Part shown: piece after piece, positions 1 to 8,999 of the stretch
Position numbering within the stretch: the stretch's first letter is position 1
Layout of the letters: every line of letters begins with the position of its first letter
Source of the DNA: Flavobacterium luminosum
Lineage (GTDB): Bacteria > Bacteroidota > Bacteroidia > Flavobacteriales > Flavobacteriaceae
Assembly (NCBI RefSeq): GCF_023635005.1
Contig: NZ_JAMLJM010000001.1
Location: forward strand, 372,001 to 436,000
Length of the DNA stretch: 64,000 bases
Direction of reading: 5' to 3'
Program-made: the position numbers and the translations under genes
The notes under the pieces: model-generated
What the model was told of the DNA's origin: nothing
Database searches by the model: none
What the model saw: the letters and a program-made list of their open reading frames with translations, nothing else

Positions 1-38
1 GGAAAGATATTTGCTATCTTTATATAAATTTAACCTAT

Positions 39-2666
39 ATGAAAAAGAAAATTTTTATTGGTATTGGCATATTTCTAGTAGTCGTGTTAGGAACATTAGC
101 TGCGATACCTTTATTTTTTAAAGATCAAATCAAAGCAAAAATCCAGCAAACTATTAATGACAACTTAAATGCAAAGGTTTCATTTGCAGATGCTAATTTG
201 AGTTTATTTAGAAGTTTTCCTGATGCAAATGTTTCCATTGAAAAATTACTTGTAATCAATAAGGCTCCTTTCGAAGGAGATACTTTAGTTGCATTTGAAG
301 AACTGAGTCTCGACATGGCGATTACCGAAATTTTTAAAGGAAATGAGCCCATGACTTTAGAATCTATCTCTGTAAAAAATGGATTGGCTAATATTTTGTT
401 CAATAAAGACGGAATAGGCAACTTCGATATTGCATTGAAGGGAGAAACCCCAGAAAAACCAAAAGAAGAAAGCAAACCTTTTTCCATGAACATTCAAAAT
501 TATGAAGTGGAGCACTTCCGTTTCAAATATTATGATGAACGTTCCAAAATAAAAATGGTGATTGATAGTTTAAATCACACCGGAAAAGGAAATTTTGGCA
601 CACAAAAACTTGATCTAGACACTAAATCTACTGCTACGATTTCTATTGATATGGATAAAATGAATTACATGAACCATGTCCGTTTATCATTAGATGCCAT
701 CTTGGGAATCGATTTAGAAAAAAGCAAATACAGTTTCAAGCACAACAAAGCAAAAATTAACGAATTGCCTTTGGAGTTTGATGGTTTTATTCAACTTTTA
801 GAAAACGGACAAGAATATGATTTGAGTTTCAAAACACCTACTTCTGATTTTAAAAACTTTTTAGGCCTCATTCCTTCTGCTTATGCAGGCAATCTAAGTA
901 CGGTAAAAACAACAGGAAATTTCTCTGTTAATGGTAAAGTAAAAGGAACCTTAAGTGACACTACCGTTCCTAAATTCAATATTGGCCTTGCCTCGCAAAA
1001 TGCTTCTTTTCAATACCCTGAATTACCAAAATCGGTACGAAATATCATTATTGACACTAAAATTGTGAATGAAACGGGTATAATGAATGATACTTATGTG
1101 AATCTTGACCAATTGTCGTTTAAAATAGATCAAGACGTTTTTAATGCCAAAGCCAATATTCGCAATGTAGCAACCAACGCTTTGGTGAATGCCGAATTGA
1201 AGGGAATTATTAATTTAGGAAATGTAACCAAAGCTTACCCCGTAAAATTAGACAAACCGCTTTCCGGTATTTTGAATGCAGATGTAAAAACGAAATTTGA
1301 CATGCTTTCGGTAGAGAAAAGTCAATACCAAAACATACAAAACTCTGGGCATGTTTCATTAACCGGTTTTAATTATTCTGGTCCAGAAATGGCAAAACCA
1401 GTTCAGATTAAACAAGCTGCGGTAACATTTAACACCAACCATATCGCTTTAAATAAATTAGATTTAAAAACTGGTAATTCTGACATTCAACTTAACGGGA
1501 CACTAGACAATTTCTACGGTTTCTTATTTCGTAATCAAGTGTTAAAAGGTAATTTTAACATGAATTCGAACCAATTCCTAGTGTCCGATTTCATGGAACC
1601 AGCTTCGGCAACAGCAAAATCAACTCAAAAAGAAACCACAACTAGCGAAAGTACTTCTACTAAAACTACTAAAAAAGAAGCAGTAAAAATTCCGGCTTTC
1701 TTGGATTGTAGCATCACAGCCAAAGCAAATACGGTAGTCTATGATAATTTAACGCTAAAAGCGGTTTCAGGAAAAATGATTATTAAAGATGAGGCCGTAA
1801 GATTAGAAAACGTTAAAACAAATATCTTCGATGGGCAAATTGGCTTCAACGGTGTAGTTTCAACCAAAGGCAACACTCCAAAATTCAATATGAATTTAAA
1901 TCTAAACAAGGTAGACATTGCGCAATCCTTTACCCAATTAGATATGCTCAAAGCCATTGCACCTATTGCAGGAGTCGTTGCAGGAAAACTAAATTCTGAC
2001 ATCAAACTGAACGGAAATTTAGATGCTGTTGAAATGACACCGATTTTACCAAGTTTAACGGGAGATTTATTAGGGCAATTACTTTCTTCAACCGTAAATC
2101 CTAACAATTCACAAATGTTAAACGCTTTAGGATCGCAGATTAAGTTTATCGATATGAAAAAACTAAATCTTAACGATATTAAAGCAGCTATTTCTTTCAA
2201 AGATGGCAAGGTAGTCGTGAAACCTTTTAAGATTAAATACCAAGACATTACTGCAGAAATTGGAGGAACACATGGTTTTGATCAGAGTATGAATTACAAT
2301 TTGAAATTTGATGTTCCGGCAAAATACCTAGGAACAGAAGCAAACAAATTATTAGCAAAACTGACACCAAGCGAAGCCTCCAAAATTGAGAATGTACCAA
2401 TTACCGCTTTAATGACAGGAAACTTTAAAAATCCTAAAGTAAGTACCGACATGAAGCAAGCTACTTCTAATTTGGCGATGCAAGTAGCAAAAATGCAAAA
2501 AGACAAATACCTTAACAAAGGAACTGATGCTTTAAGCAACATTATTACTGGAGGCAAGAAAAAAACCGATACTACTAAAACTACCGATACCAAAAAAGAG
2601 GAAGTGAAAAATAAAGCCGGTGAATTAATTGAAGGCTTATTCGGTAAGAAAAAGAAACAACAATAA
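39..2666 (+). CDS. AsmA family protein
   Basis: Large envelope protein of 875 aa. An N-terminal membrane anchor (about residues 5-27) precedes a long beta-rich region typical of AsmA/YhdP-like proteins, which are thought to bridge the periplasm and influence outer-membrane lipid transport or assembly. The AsmA C-terminal-like part lies roughly at residues 560-800. A Ser/Thr/Lys-rich linker (about 523-548) divides the two halves, and the C-terminus is a Lys-rich tail. The ATG follows an A/T-rich leader without a Shine-Dalgarno. The gene stands alone and converges on the DUF2797 gene across a shared hairpin terminator. Family assignment is confident; the precise substrate is unknown. Confidence 0.85.
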   Translation: MKKKIFIGIGIFLVVVLGTLAAIPLFFKDQIKAKIQQTINDNLNAKVSFADANLSLFRSFPDANVSIEKLLVINKAPFEGDTLVAFEELSLDMAITEIFKGNEPMTLESISVKNGLANILFNKDGIGNFDIALKGETPEKPKEESKPFSMNIQNYEVEHFRFKYYDERSKIKMVIDSLNHTGKGNFGTQKLDLDTKSTATISIDMDKMNYMNHVRLSLDAILGIDLEKSKYSFKHNKAKINELPLEFDGFIQLLENGQEYDLSFKTPTSDFKNFLGLIPSAYAGNLSTVKTTGNFSVNGKVKGTLSDTTVPKFNIGLASQNASFQYPELPKSVRNIIIDTKIVNETGIMNDTYVNLDQLSFKIDQDVFNAKANIRNVATNALVNAELKGIINLGNVTKAYPVKLDKPLSGILNADVKTKFDMLSVEKSQYQNIQNSGHVSLTGFNYSGPEMAKPVQIKQAAVTFNTNHIALNKLDLKTGNSDIQLNGTLDNFYGFLFRNQVLKGNFNMNSNQFLVSDFMEPASATAKSTQKETTTSESTSTKTTKKEAVKIPAFLDCSITAKANTVVYDNLTLKAVSGKMIIKDEAVRLENVKTNIFDGQIGFNGVVSTKGNTPKFNMNLNLNKVDIAQSFTQLDMLKAIAPIAGVVAGKLNSDIKLNGNLDAVEMTPILPSLTGDLLGQLLSSTVNPNNSQMLNALGSQIKFIDMKKLNLNDIKAAISFKDGKVVVKPFKIKYQDITAEIGGTHGFDQSMNYNLKFDVPAKYLGTEANKLLAKLTPSEASKIENVPITALMTGNFKNPKVSTDMKQATSNLAMQVAKMQKDKYLNKGTDALSNIITGGKKKTDTTKTTDTKKEEVKNKAGELIEGLFGKKKKQQ

Positions 2667-2675
2667 AGTATTACT

Positions 2676-2709
2676 AAAAAAAGAGTTCTCGTAGGAGAAC
2701 TCTTTTTTT
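2676..2709. terminator. Bidirectional intrinsic terminator
   Basis: Stem AAGAGTTCTC / GAGAACTCTT with a GTAG loop, an A-run on the left and a T-run on the right. It sits between the convergent AsmA-family and DUF2797 genes, so it can end transcription in both directions. Confidence 0.85.
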
Positions 2710-2710
2710 A

Positions 2711-3502
2711 TTAAGCTATTTTCACTACATAACCTTCAAAAGTACGGATATTAAATACCGTCCCGTCGGCAAAAATGAGATATTGTCCCTTGATACCCAT
2801 TAATTTACCGCTGAATGCTGGTGTTTTATCTAAATTTAAACTATTCACTTTTTCAGGATATTCTAGTACAGGATATTCTAATTTATACAGATCGTCTTTA
2901 GTAGTGTAGAAATATTCCGAAACTTCAGGAGGAAGCAAATGTTCTAATTTCAATCTCTCCTGCAATAAATCCAAATGAGAAACATCATTTTTCAACATTT
3001 TCTTCCAATTCGTTTTGTCTGCATAATGACTCTTAAGCGCCACCTCGGTTATACCGGCAAGATAACGATTAGGAACCTCAACTATAGGAACAGCCTGAAC
3101 GGCTCCTTGATCTATCCATCGTGTGGGAACTTGAGTCTTTCTAGTAACACCCACCTTAACCTCACTAGAGAGTGCAAGATAAACTATATGGGGTTGTAAC
3201 TGTACTCTTTTTTCGTATTCTAAATCACGGTCTTCAATATCCAAATGAGCCGTGCTGAGTTCAGGTTTCATGATCCAGTCCCCAGCCGAAGCACTTTTCA
3301 TAAAACAATCATAACAAAAACCTTGTCGGAAAATCTTTTTCTTTTTACCACACTCCAAACATTGGTATCCTTGAAATGCAATCTCGAACTCCTTCCCTAT
3401 CAATTGATTTACATTCAGAAAACTATTTTCAAATACTAAATAATACTGAATAGGATTGGCAAATTCGGTTTGCATCTTTGTTAAAACACCTTCGTAAAAC
3501 AT
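2711..3502 (-). CDS. DUF2797 domain-containing protein
   Basis: 263-aa cytosolic protein of the DUF2797 family, whose function is not established. Four cysteines in two CxxC pairs (C48/C51 and C63/C66) form a probable zinc knuckle. There is no signal peptide or membrane segment. It is a single gene, divergent from the GH3-family gene and convergent with the AsmA-family gene. The family is recognised from the zinc knuckle near residue 50 followed by a conserved alpha/beta body. I can infer only metal binding. Confidence 0.8.
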   Translation of the reverse strand: MFYEGVLTKMQTEFANPIQYYLVFENSFLNVNQLIGKEFEIAFQGYQCLECGKKKKIFRQGFCYDCFMKSASAGDWIMKPELSTAHLDIEDRDLEYEKRVQLQPHIVYLALSSEVKVGVTRKTQVPTRWIDQGAVQAVPIVEVPNRYLAGITEVALKSHYADKTNWKKMLKNDVSHLDLLQERLKLEHLLPPEVSEYFYTTKDDLYKLEYPVLEYPEKVNSLNLDKTPAFSGKLMGIKGQYLIFADGTVFNIRTFEGYVVKIA

Positions 3503-3525
3503 AAAAGATTTTGGTTTTTTAAATT

Positions 3526-3554
3526 TTGGTTTTTAGATTAAATTTCTATTTTTG
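3526..3554 (+). promoter_or_regulatory. Promoter of the GH3-family gene
   Basis: TTG at 3526-3528, 18 bp, then TATTTTTG at 3547-3554. This fits the Bacteroidetes -33/-7 consensus (TTG, 17-20 bp, TAnnTTTG), about 40 nt before the start codon. Confidence 0.6.
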
Positions 3555-3593
3555 GTAAAGTTATTACTCATAACTCTAAAATCATAATAAAAA

Positions 3594-5111
3594 ATGCCTC
3601 TACCGATTATAAATTCAATTGCTTCATGGGTTTTAAAACAACGTATTCATCAGATTGAATTGTTCTTAAAATACCCTAATGAAGTTCAGGAAGAATTATT
3701 AATGAATTTAATTCGACAATCGGAAACTACGTTTTTAGGAAAACACTATGATTTCAGTTCTATAAAAACATACCACACTTTTCAGGAACGCGTTCCGGTT
3801 TCTACCTACGAAGACCTAGAACCTTTCATAGAAAAAACCCGCAAAGGAGAACAAGGAGTGTTCTGGAATGAACCAATCAAATGGTTTGCTAAATCCAGCG
3901 GTACCACTAATGCAAAAAGCAAGTTTATTCCGGTAAGCAATCAAGCCTTAGAAGATTGCCATTATAAAGCAAGTAAAGATTTGTTATGTCTCTATTTGAA
4001 TAACAACGAAGATTCTCAACTTTTTACAGGAAAAAGTCTTCGCTTGGGTGGAAGCAAACAATTGTATGAAGACAATAATACTTTTTTTGGAGACTTATCA
4101 GCCATTTTAATTGACAACATGCCATTTTGGGCTGAATTTAGTAGTACCCCAAGCAACAAAACTTCATTGATGAGCGAATGGGAAACCAAACTTTTAGCCA
4201 TTGTTAATGAAACCAAAACAGAGAATGTTACTAGTTTTGCCGGCGTACCTTCTTGGATGCTTGTGCTTTTAAATAAGCTTCTAGAAGAAACTAGAAAAAG
4301 CAACTTACTGGAAATTTGGCCTAACTTGGAAGTATATTTTCACGGAGGCGTTAGTTTTGATCCGTATCGCCTTCAATACAAAAATATTTTACCAAAACCA
4401 GAATTCAGGTATTACGAGATTTATAATGCTTCGGAAGGTTTTTTTGCTATTCAGGATTTGAATAATTCCAACGATTTATTACTGATGCTAGATTATGGAA
4501 TTTTTTATGAATTTATTCCAATGGAGACTTTTGGAACTCCTAATCAGAAAATAATCAGACTGGCTGAAGTTGAACTCAATAAAAATTATGCGATCGTCAT
4601 TACTACAAATTCAGGATTGTGGCGATATCTCATTGGCGATACGGTTCGTTTTACCTCTTTAAAACCTTACCGTATTAGAGTAACAGGAAGAACCAAGCAT
4701 CATATTAATGTTTTTGGCGAAGAATTAATGGTCGAAAATACCGATCAAGCGCTTGCAAAAACCTGTCAAGCCACCAACGCAGAAGTTACTGACTATACCG
4801 TTGCTCCTGTGTTTATGAGTGGAAAGGAAAAAGGAGCACATGAGTGGATTATTGAATTTCGAAAAAAACCGGAAGATCTAAACTATTTTTCTCAATTGTT
4901 AGATCAAAACATTCAAGCGTTAAACTCCGATTATGAAGCCAAACGTTATAATAACATGACGTTAAATCCATTAATCGTGAATGTTGCCAGAAACAATTTA
5001 TTTTACGATTGGCTTAAAAATCAAGATAAATTAGGGGGGCAACATAAAATTCCGAGGCTCTCTAACCAGAGAGATTATTTAGAACAATTACTTGTGCTTC
5101 AAAAACAATAA
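3594..5111 (+). CDS. GH3 auxin-responsive promoter family protein
   Basis: 505-aa protein of the GH3 fold, a branch of the ANL adenylate-forming superfamily. Plant members conjugate amino acids to hormone carboxylates; the substrate of the bacterial members is unknown. The nucleotide-binding loop SSGTT is at residues 101-105. A later stretch around VTGRTKHHINVFGEE resembles the adenylate-binding hinge. Length is close to that of other bacterial GH3 proteins. There is no signal peptide, so the enzyme is cytosolic. It is monocistronic, with a good promoter upstream and no pathway neighbours to hint at a substrate. GH3 proteins are common in Bacteroidetes, so plant origin by recent transfer is not implied. 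Confidence 0.85.
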   Translation: MPLPIINSIASWVLKQRIHQIELFLKYPNEVQEELLMNLIRQSETTFLGKHYDFSSIKTYHTFQERVPVSTYEDLEPFIEKTRKGEQGVFWNEPIKWFAKSSGTTNAKSKFIPVSNQALEDCHYKASKDLLCLYLNNNEDSQLFTGKSLRLGGSKQLYEDNNTFFGDLSAILIDNMPFWAEFSSTPSNKTSLMSEWETKLLAIVNETKTENVTSFAGVPSWMLVLLNKLLEETRKSNLLEIWPNLEVYFHGGVSFDPYRLQYKNILPKPEFRYYEIYNASEGFFAIQDLNNSNDLLLMLDYGIFYEFIPMETFGTPNQKIIRLAEVELNKNYAIVITTNSGLWRYLIGDTVRFTSLKPYRIRVTGRTKHHINVFGEELMVENTDQALAKTCQATNAEVTDYTVAPVFMSGKEKGAHEWIIEFRKKPEDLNYFSQLLDQNIQALNSDYEAKRYNNMTLNPLIVNVARNNLFYDWLKNQDKLGGQHKIPRLSNQRDYLEQLLVLQKQ

Positions 5112-5193
5112 AAAAGAAAAACCGAAATACGAGTTTAAGCAAAATTTCCACGTCTTGCTTTTCATCGTTTTTTACAGTCTTTCATCGAATTAA

Positions 5194-5237
5194 TCAGAAT
5201 TAAACAATTGTTTTCTTATAATTTTGTCAGAATTAAA
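5194..5237 (+). promoter_or_regulatory. Direct repeats flanking the -7 box of the OmpA/PD40 gene
   Basis: The 11-mer TCAGAATTAAA occurs at 5194-5204 and again at 5227-5237, 33 bp apart. The second copy starts directly after a TAATTTTG -7 box (5219-5226). A TTTCATCG repeat and a CGTTTTTTACAGT motif (5166-5178) lie just upstream. A regulator site is possible but unproven. Confidence 0.4.
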
Positions 5238-5256
5238 GTTAACTTAACCTTAAATT

Positions 5257-6822
5257 ATGATAAAAAGATTACTCTTTTTGTTCTTGATAATAAATAACGT
5301 TATTACTGCACAAAATTCTTCGGTATCAACAAAAACCATTCCCCCTTTTTCGACCCAAGAGATCCATGAAGCACCAGATACTTTTACTATTCATACTACC
5401 AGTATCAATTCTCCTTTATCTGATATAGGTTCTACCTTTTTTATGGAAAAATATATCATTTATTCCTCTAGAAAAACAGGAGCAATAGGTGCGAAAAAAG
5501 ACCCTAATACCAACGAACCATACAAAACCATATATTGCACAGATATTGATAAGAATGGTAATTTAAGTCACCCTTATTTCTTTGCTGAAGTTTTAGATTC
5601 CGATGGAAACGAAACAGGAGTATCATTCTCTCCTGATGAAAACAGAATCTATTACACCAAAAGCAATACAGAATATTCTAAAAATTATCAGTTATACAAA
5701 AGAAAGTTTGACGAAGTATGCCGTTGCAGATGGATTGAAGAAGTACCAGTTTCATTTAACAGCAAAGAATATTCGATTGAGAATCCAAATGTATCACCTG
5801 ATGGAAAGAAATTATATTTTTCTTCCAACATGCCCGGTGGCTATGGCGGTTACGATCTATATGTTGCGGATATCGATGAAAATGGCATTCCTCACAATCC
5901 AAAAAATTTAGGAAATGAAATAAACACCGCTGGAGATGAAAAATTCCCTTATAGTTCGCCAGTGAAAGCACGTTTGTACTTTTCATCTAACGGACATCCA
6001 GGCTATGGGAATTTAGATCTTTTTGTAGCTGCTATAAAAGAAGACGGGTTTTCTTCCCCTTTAAATCTAGGAAAAACAATCAACACCTCTGCTGATGAAG
6101 TGGCTTTTATCCTATCGAGCAGTACTACAGGATATTTTAGCAGTAACAAAAAAGGAGGAAAAGGTTCTTTTGATATTTACAGATTTGATTTGGTTAAAAA
6201 ATCAACTAACCTTAATGGTTTAGTTTTTGAAAAAGATTCTAAAATTGTTTTACCTAACACTGAAGTACTATTAACCAATGAAAAAGGAGAAATCATATCA
6301 AAACAACTGACTTCTAAAGAAGGTAAATTCCAATTTGATATAGACCCACTAGAATCCTATGGTATTAAAGCTTCTAAAGATGGTTATTTTGAAACTACAA
6401 TTTCCGCAAACACCAATAAAAGAAATGCTGCCGTTCCTTTAGCATTAGAACAGAAAAAAGCAGAAGTTACCGAAAAGGAAATTGTAATAGAAAAAATTTA
6501 TTTTGATTACAACAAAGCAACACTGAAGAAAGAATCAACGCTGTCTTTGAATAAAATCTACAGTGTTTTAGTAGAAAACCCAGAGATGAAAATCATTATT
6601 AATGCCCATACTGACAGCAGAGGTTCGAATCAATACAATCAAATCTTATCTGAGAAAAGAGCCATTTCCGCTTTAGTTTACTTAACCAAAAAAGGCATCG
6701 ACAAAAATCGTTTAAATTCAAAAAGTTACGGAGAAACCATGCCTTTATCGACTTGTAAAGACAAATGTACTGAAGCAGAGTTTGAAAAAGACCGAAGAGT
6801 TGAATTTATCATTGTTCAATAA
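5257..6822 (+). CDS. OmpA family protein with PD40 repeats
   Basis: 521-aa exported protein. A signal peptide covers about residues 1-19. WD40-like PD40 beta-propeller repeats with FSSN cores follow (about 170-315), then a carboxypeptidase-regulatory-like beta-sandwich (about 325-395), then a C-terminal OmpA peptidoglycan-binding domain (about 405-521) with the IYFDYNKATL and HTDSRGS landmarks. Such proteins sit in the periplasm or outer membrane and grip the cell wall. In Flavobacteria this architecture often pairs with a PorP/SprF protein, but the only PorP/SprF gene here is about 14 kb away. It stands alone with its own promoter region and a strong terminator. Confidence 0.88.
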   Translation: MIKRLLFLFLIINNVITAQNSSVSTKTIPPFSTQEIHEAPDTFTIHTTSINSPLSDIGSTFFMEKYIIYSSRKTGAIGAKKDPNTNEPYKTIYCTDIDKNGNLSHPYFFAEVLDSDGNETGVSFSPDENRIYYTKSNTEYSKNYQLYKRKFDEVCRCRWIEEVPVSFNSKEYSIENPNVSPDGKKLYFSSNMPGGYGGYDLYVADIDENGIPHNPKNLGNEINTAGDEKFPYSSPVKARLYFSSNGHPGYGNLDLFVAAIKEDGFSSPLNLGKTINTSADEVAFILSSSTTGYFSSNKKGGKGSFDIYRFDLVKKSTNLNGLVFEKDSKIVLPNTEVLLTNEKGEIISKQLTSKEGKFQFDIDPLESYGIKASKDGYFETTISANTNKRNAAVPLALEQKKAEVTEKEIVIEKIYFDYNKATLKKESTLSLNKIYSVLVENPEMKIIINAHTDSRGSNQYNQILSEKRAISALVYLTKKGIDKNRLNSKSYGETMPLSTCKDKCTEAEFEKDRRVEFIIVQ

Positions 6823-6845
6823 AATAAAAAATCACATATAGACAT

Positions 6846-6877
6846 AAAAAAAGCTCTCGAATTCGAGAGCTTTTTTT
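6846..6877. terminator. Bidirectional intrinsic terminator
   Basis: Perfect palindrome AGCTCTCGAATTCGAGAGCT with a flanking A-run and T-run, between the convergent OmpA/PD40 gene and clpX. Confidence 0.85.
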
Positions 6878-6881
6878 GTAT

Positions 6882-8114
6882 TTAAGAAGCAATTTCTAAT
6901 CGTTTCAATAAATTTTTACTTAGCGCTTCCTCTACATAATGCTTATCGATATGCAATTCCTTAACATCAGAACTTGGAATTTCATACATGGCATCAGTTA
7001 ATATCGCTTCACACAAAGAACGTAATCCACGAGCGCCTAATTTATATTCCATCGCCTTGTCTACAATAAAATCTAAAGCTTCATCGGTGATAGAAAAATC
7101 TATCTCGTCCATTGCGAATAGCTTTTTGTATTGTTTGATTAAAGCATTTTTAGGCTCTGTTAGAATCGCTCTAAGAGTTGGTTTGTCTAGCGGATCCATG
7201 TGTGTTAGAACCGGTAAACGACCAATAATCTCAGGGATTAACCCAAATTCTTTTATATCTTTAGGGATAACGTATTGCAATAAGTTGGCCTCATCTATTT
7301 TGTCTGTTTCCTTAGAAGCTGTAAAACCGACTGCTTGACGATTTAATCGCTTAGAAATGATGCGTTCTATGCCATCAAAAGCTCCTCCTGCGATAAATAG
7401 AATATTTTGGGTATTTACTTCTACAAACTTCTGATCAGGATGCTTACGTCCCCCTTTAGGCGGTACATTAACTACAGTACCTTCTAACAATTTCAATAAG
7501 GCTTGTTGTACCCCTTCTCCGGAAACATCTCGCGTAATAGATGGATTATCGCTTTTTCGTGCAATTTTATCAACTTCATCAATAAAAACAATACCTCTTT
7601 CCGCTTTCTCAACATCATAATCAGCAGCTTGCAACAAACGGGTAAGAATACTTTCCACGTCTTCACCAACGTAACCTGCTTCCGTTAAAACTGTCGCATC
7701 AACAATTGCCAACGGAACATCTAACATTTTGGCGATAGTTTTAGCTACCAATGTTTTTCCTGTTCCTGTTTGACCTACCATGATAATGTTACTTTTTTCA
7801 ATCTCTACGTCATCACCATGATCTTGTTGCATCAGTCGCTTGTAATGATTGTATACCGCAACTGACATTACTTTTTTGGTCTGTTCTTGACCAATTACAT
7901 ATTTATCTAAAAAAGCTCGGATTTCTTTGGGTTTTTTCAGTACGAGATCAACGCTGGGTTTCACTCCACCACTCGACTTAATTTCCTCCAAAACAATTCC
8001 ATGCGCTTGCTCAATACATCTATCACAGATGTGTGAATTAATTCCGGCGATCAATAAATTGGTTTCGGATTTCTTTCTTCCGCAGAAAGAGCATTCTAAA
8101 ATTTCTTTTGCCAT
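6882..8114 (-). CDS. clpX: ATP-dependent Clp protease ATP-binding subunit ClpX
   Basis: 410-aa AAA+ unfoldase that feeds substrates to ClpP. The N-terminal zinc-binding domain has C8, C11, C30 and C33. Walker A GQTGTGKT is at residues 114-121, Walker B VFIDEV is near 176-181, and the pore-loop RKH tripeptide is present. The ClpP-docking loop appears to read VGF in place of the usual IGF, a conservative change. Length is normal for the family. It lies 75 nt downstream of clpP on the same strand, in the conserved tig-clpP-clpX order. Confidence 0.97.
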   Translation of the reverse strand: MAKEILECSFCGRKKSETNLLIAGINSHICDRCIEQAHGIVLEEIKSSGGVKPSVDLVLKKPKEIRAFLDKYVIGQEQTKKVMSVAVYNHYKRLMQQDHGDDVEIEKSNIIMVGQTGTGKTLVAKTIAKMLDVPLAIVDATVLTEAGYVGEDVESILTRLLQAADYDVEKAERGIVFIDEVDKIARKSDNPSITRDVSGEGVQQALLKLLEGTVVNVPPKGGRKHPDQKFVEVNTQNILFIAGGAFDGIERIISKRLNRQAVGFTASKETDKIDEANLLQYVIPKDIKEFGLIPEIIGRLPVLTHMDPLDKPTLRAILTEPKNALIKQYKKLFAMDEIDFSITDEALDFIVDKAMEYKLGARGLRSLCEAILTDAMYEIPSSDVKELHIDKHYVEEALSKNLLKRLEIAS

Positions 8115-8189
8115 TTTTTCTTTTTGGCAGTCCGCAGTTTTATATTCCGAATAGCTTTCGGTTAAAATAAACTAAAACTGCAAACTGAT

Positions 8190-8846
8190 TTATCTTCTTA
8201 ACACTTCATCTATCATTCCGTACTGTTTTGCTTCTTCTGCAATCATCCAGTAATCTCTTTCGGAATCTTTGTATACTTTTTCAAATGGTTGTTTAGAATG
8301 ATGTGCGATGATTTCGTACAATTCATCCTTTAACTTCAACATTTCTTTCAAATTAATTTCCATGTCGGTTGCTACTCCTTGTGCTCCTCCGGAAGGTTGA
8401 TGAATCATCACCCTTGAATGTGGTAATGCTGACCTTTTTCCTTCGGCACCGGCGCATAATAACACGGCTCCCATAGAAGCAGCCATACCTGTACAAATAG
8501 TAGCTACATCAGGTTTAATATACTGCATCGTGTCATAAATTCCTAGACCCGCATAAACGCTTCCTCCTGGAGAGTTGATATAAATTTGGATATCTTTTGC
8601 AGCATCTACACTTTCCAAAAACAATAATTGCGCTTGAATGATATTTGCCATGTAATCATCGACACCAGTTCCCATGAAAATGATGCGATCCATCATTAGA
8701 CGAGAAAATACATCTAATTGAGAAATATTCAACTGACGTTCTTCAATGATATACGGAGTCATACTACTTACAATTTTATCGTAGTACATACTGTTAACCC
8801 CGTGATGCTTAGTTGCATATTTTTTAAATTCTTTACCGTAATTCAT
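8190..8846 (-). CDS. clpP: ATP-dependent Clp protease proteolytic subunit
   Basis: 218-aa serine peptidase that forms the tetradecameric Clp proteolytic chamber. The catalytic triad is visible as S124 (in AASMG), H149 (in MIHQP) and D198 (in ERDYW). An N-terminal stretch of about 25 residues precedes the axial-loop region and may be a propeptide. It is placed between tig and clpX. A terminator separates it from tig, so clpP-clpX probably has its own transcript. Confidence 0.96.
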   Translation of the reverse strand: MNYGKEFKKYATKHHGVNSMYYDKIVSSMTPYIIEERQLNISQLDVFSRLMMDRIIFMGTGVDDYMANIIQAQLLFLESVDAAKDIQIYINSPGGSVYAGLGIYDTMQYIKPDVATICTGMAASMGAVLLCAGAEGKRSALPHSRVMIHQPSGGAQGVATDMEINLKEMLKLKDELYEIIAHHSKQPFEKVYKDSERDYWMIAEEAKQYGMIDEVLRR

Positions 8847-8943
8847 TCTAAAGTATTTATGAGTTTGTACGTTAACTTGTTCAATTTATAGACTATGTAC
8901 TCGTCAAAAGTTATACCTTTTTTGAATGCTGCCATTTTGTCTA

Positions 8944-8976
8944 TAAAAAAAGCGTCAAATTATACAATCTGACGCT
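8944..8976 (-). terminator. Terminator of tig
   Basis: On the minus strand, stem AGCGTCA / TGACGCT with a 12-nt loop is followed by a T-run. It lies just after the tig stop codon and before clpP. Confidence 0.75.
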
Positions 8977-8999
8977 CAAATATAAGGATTTTTTACGGA

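Noticed and set aside
1739..2248. 169-codon open reading frame opposite the AsmA-family gene
   Set aside because: It lies antisense to a well-supported gene and has no domain features or promoter. Open antisense frames are common in AT-rich genes like this one.
3594..5111. GH3 protein as a gene recently acquired from plants
   Set aside because: GH3-family proteins are common in Bacteroidetes, and base composition matches the surroundings.
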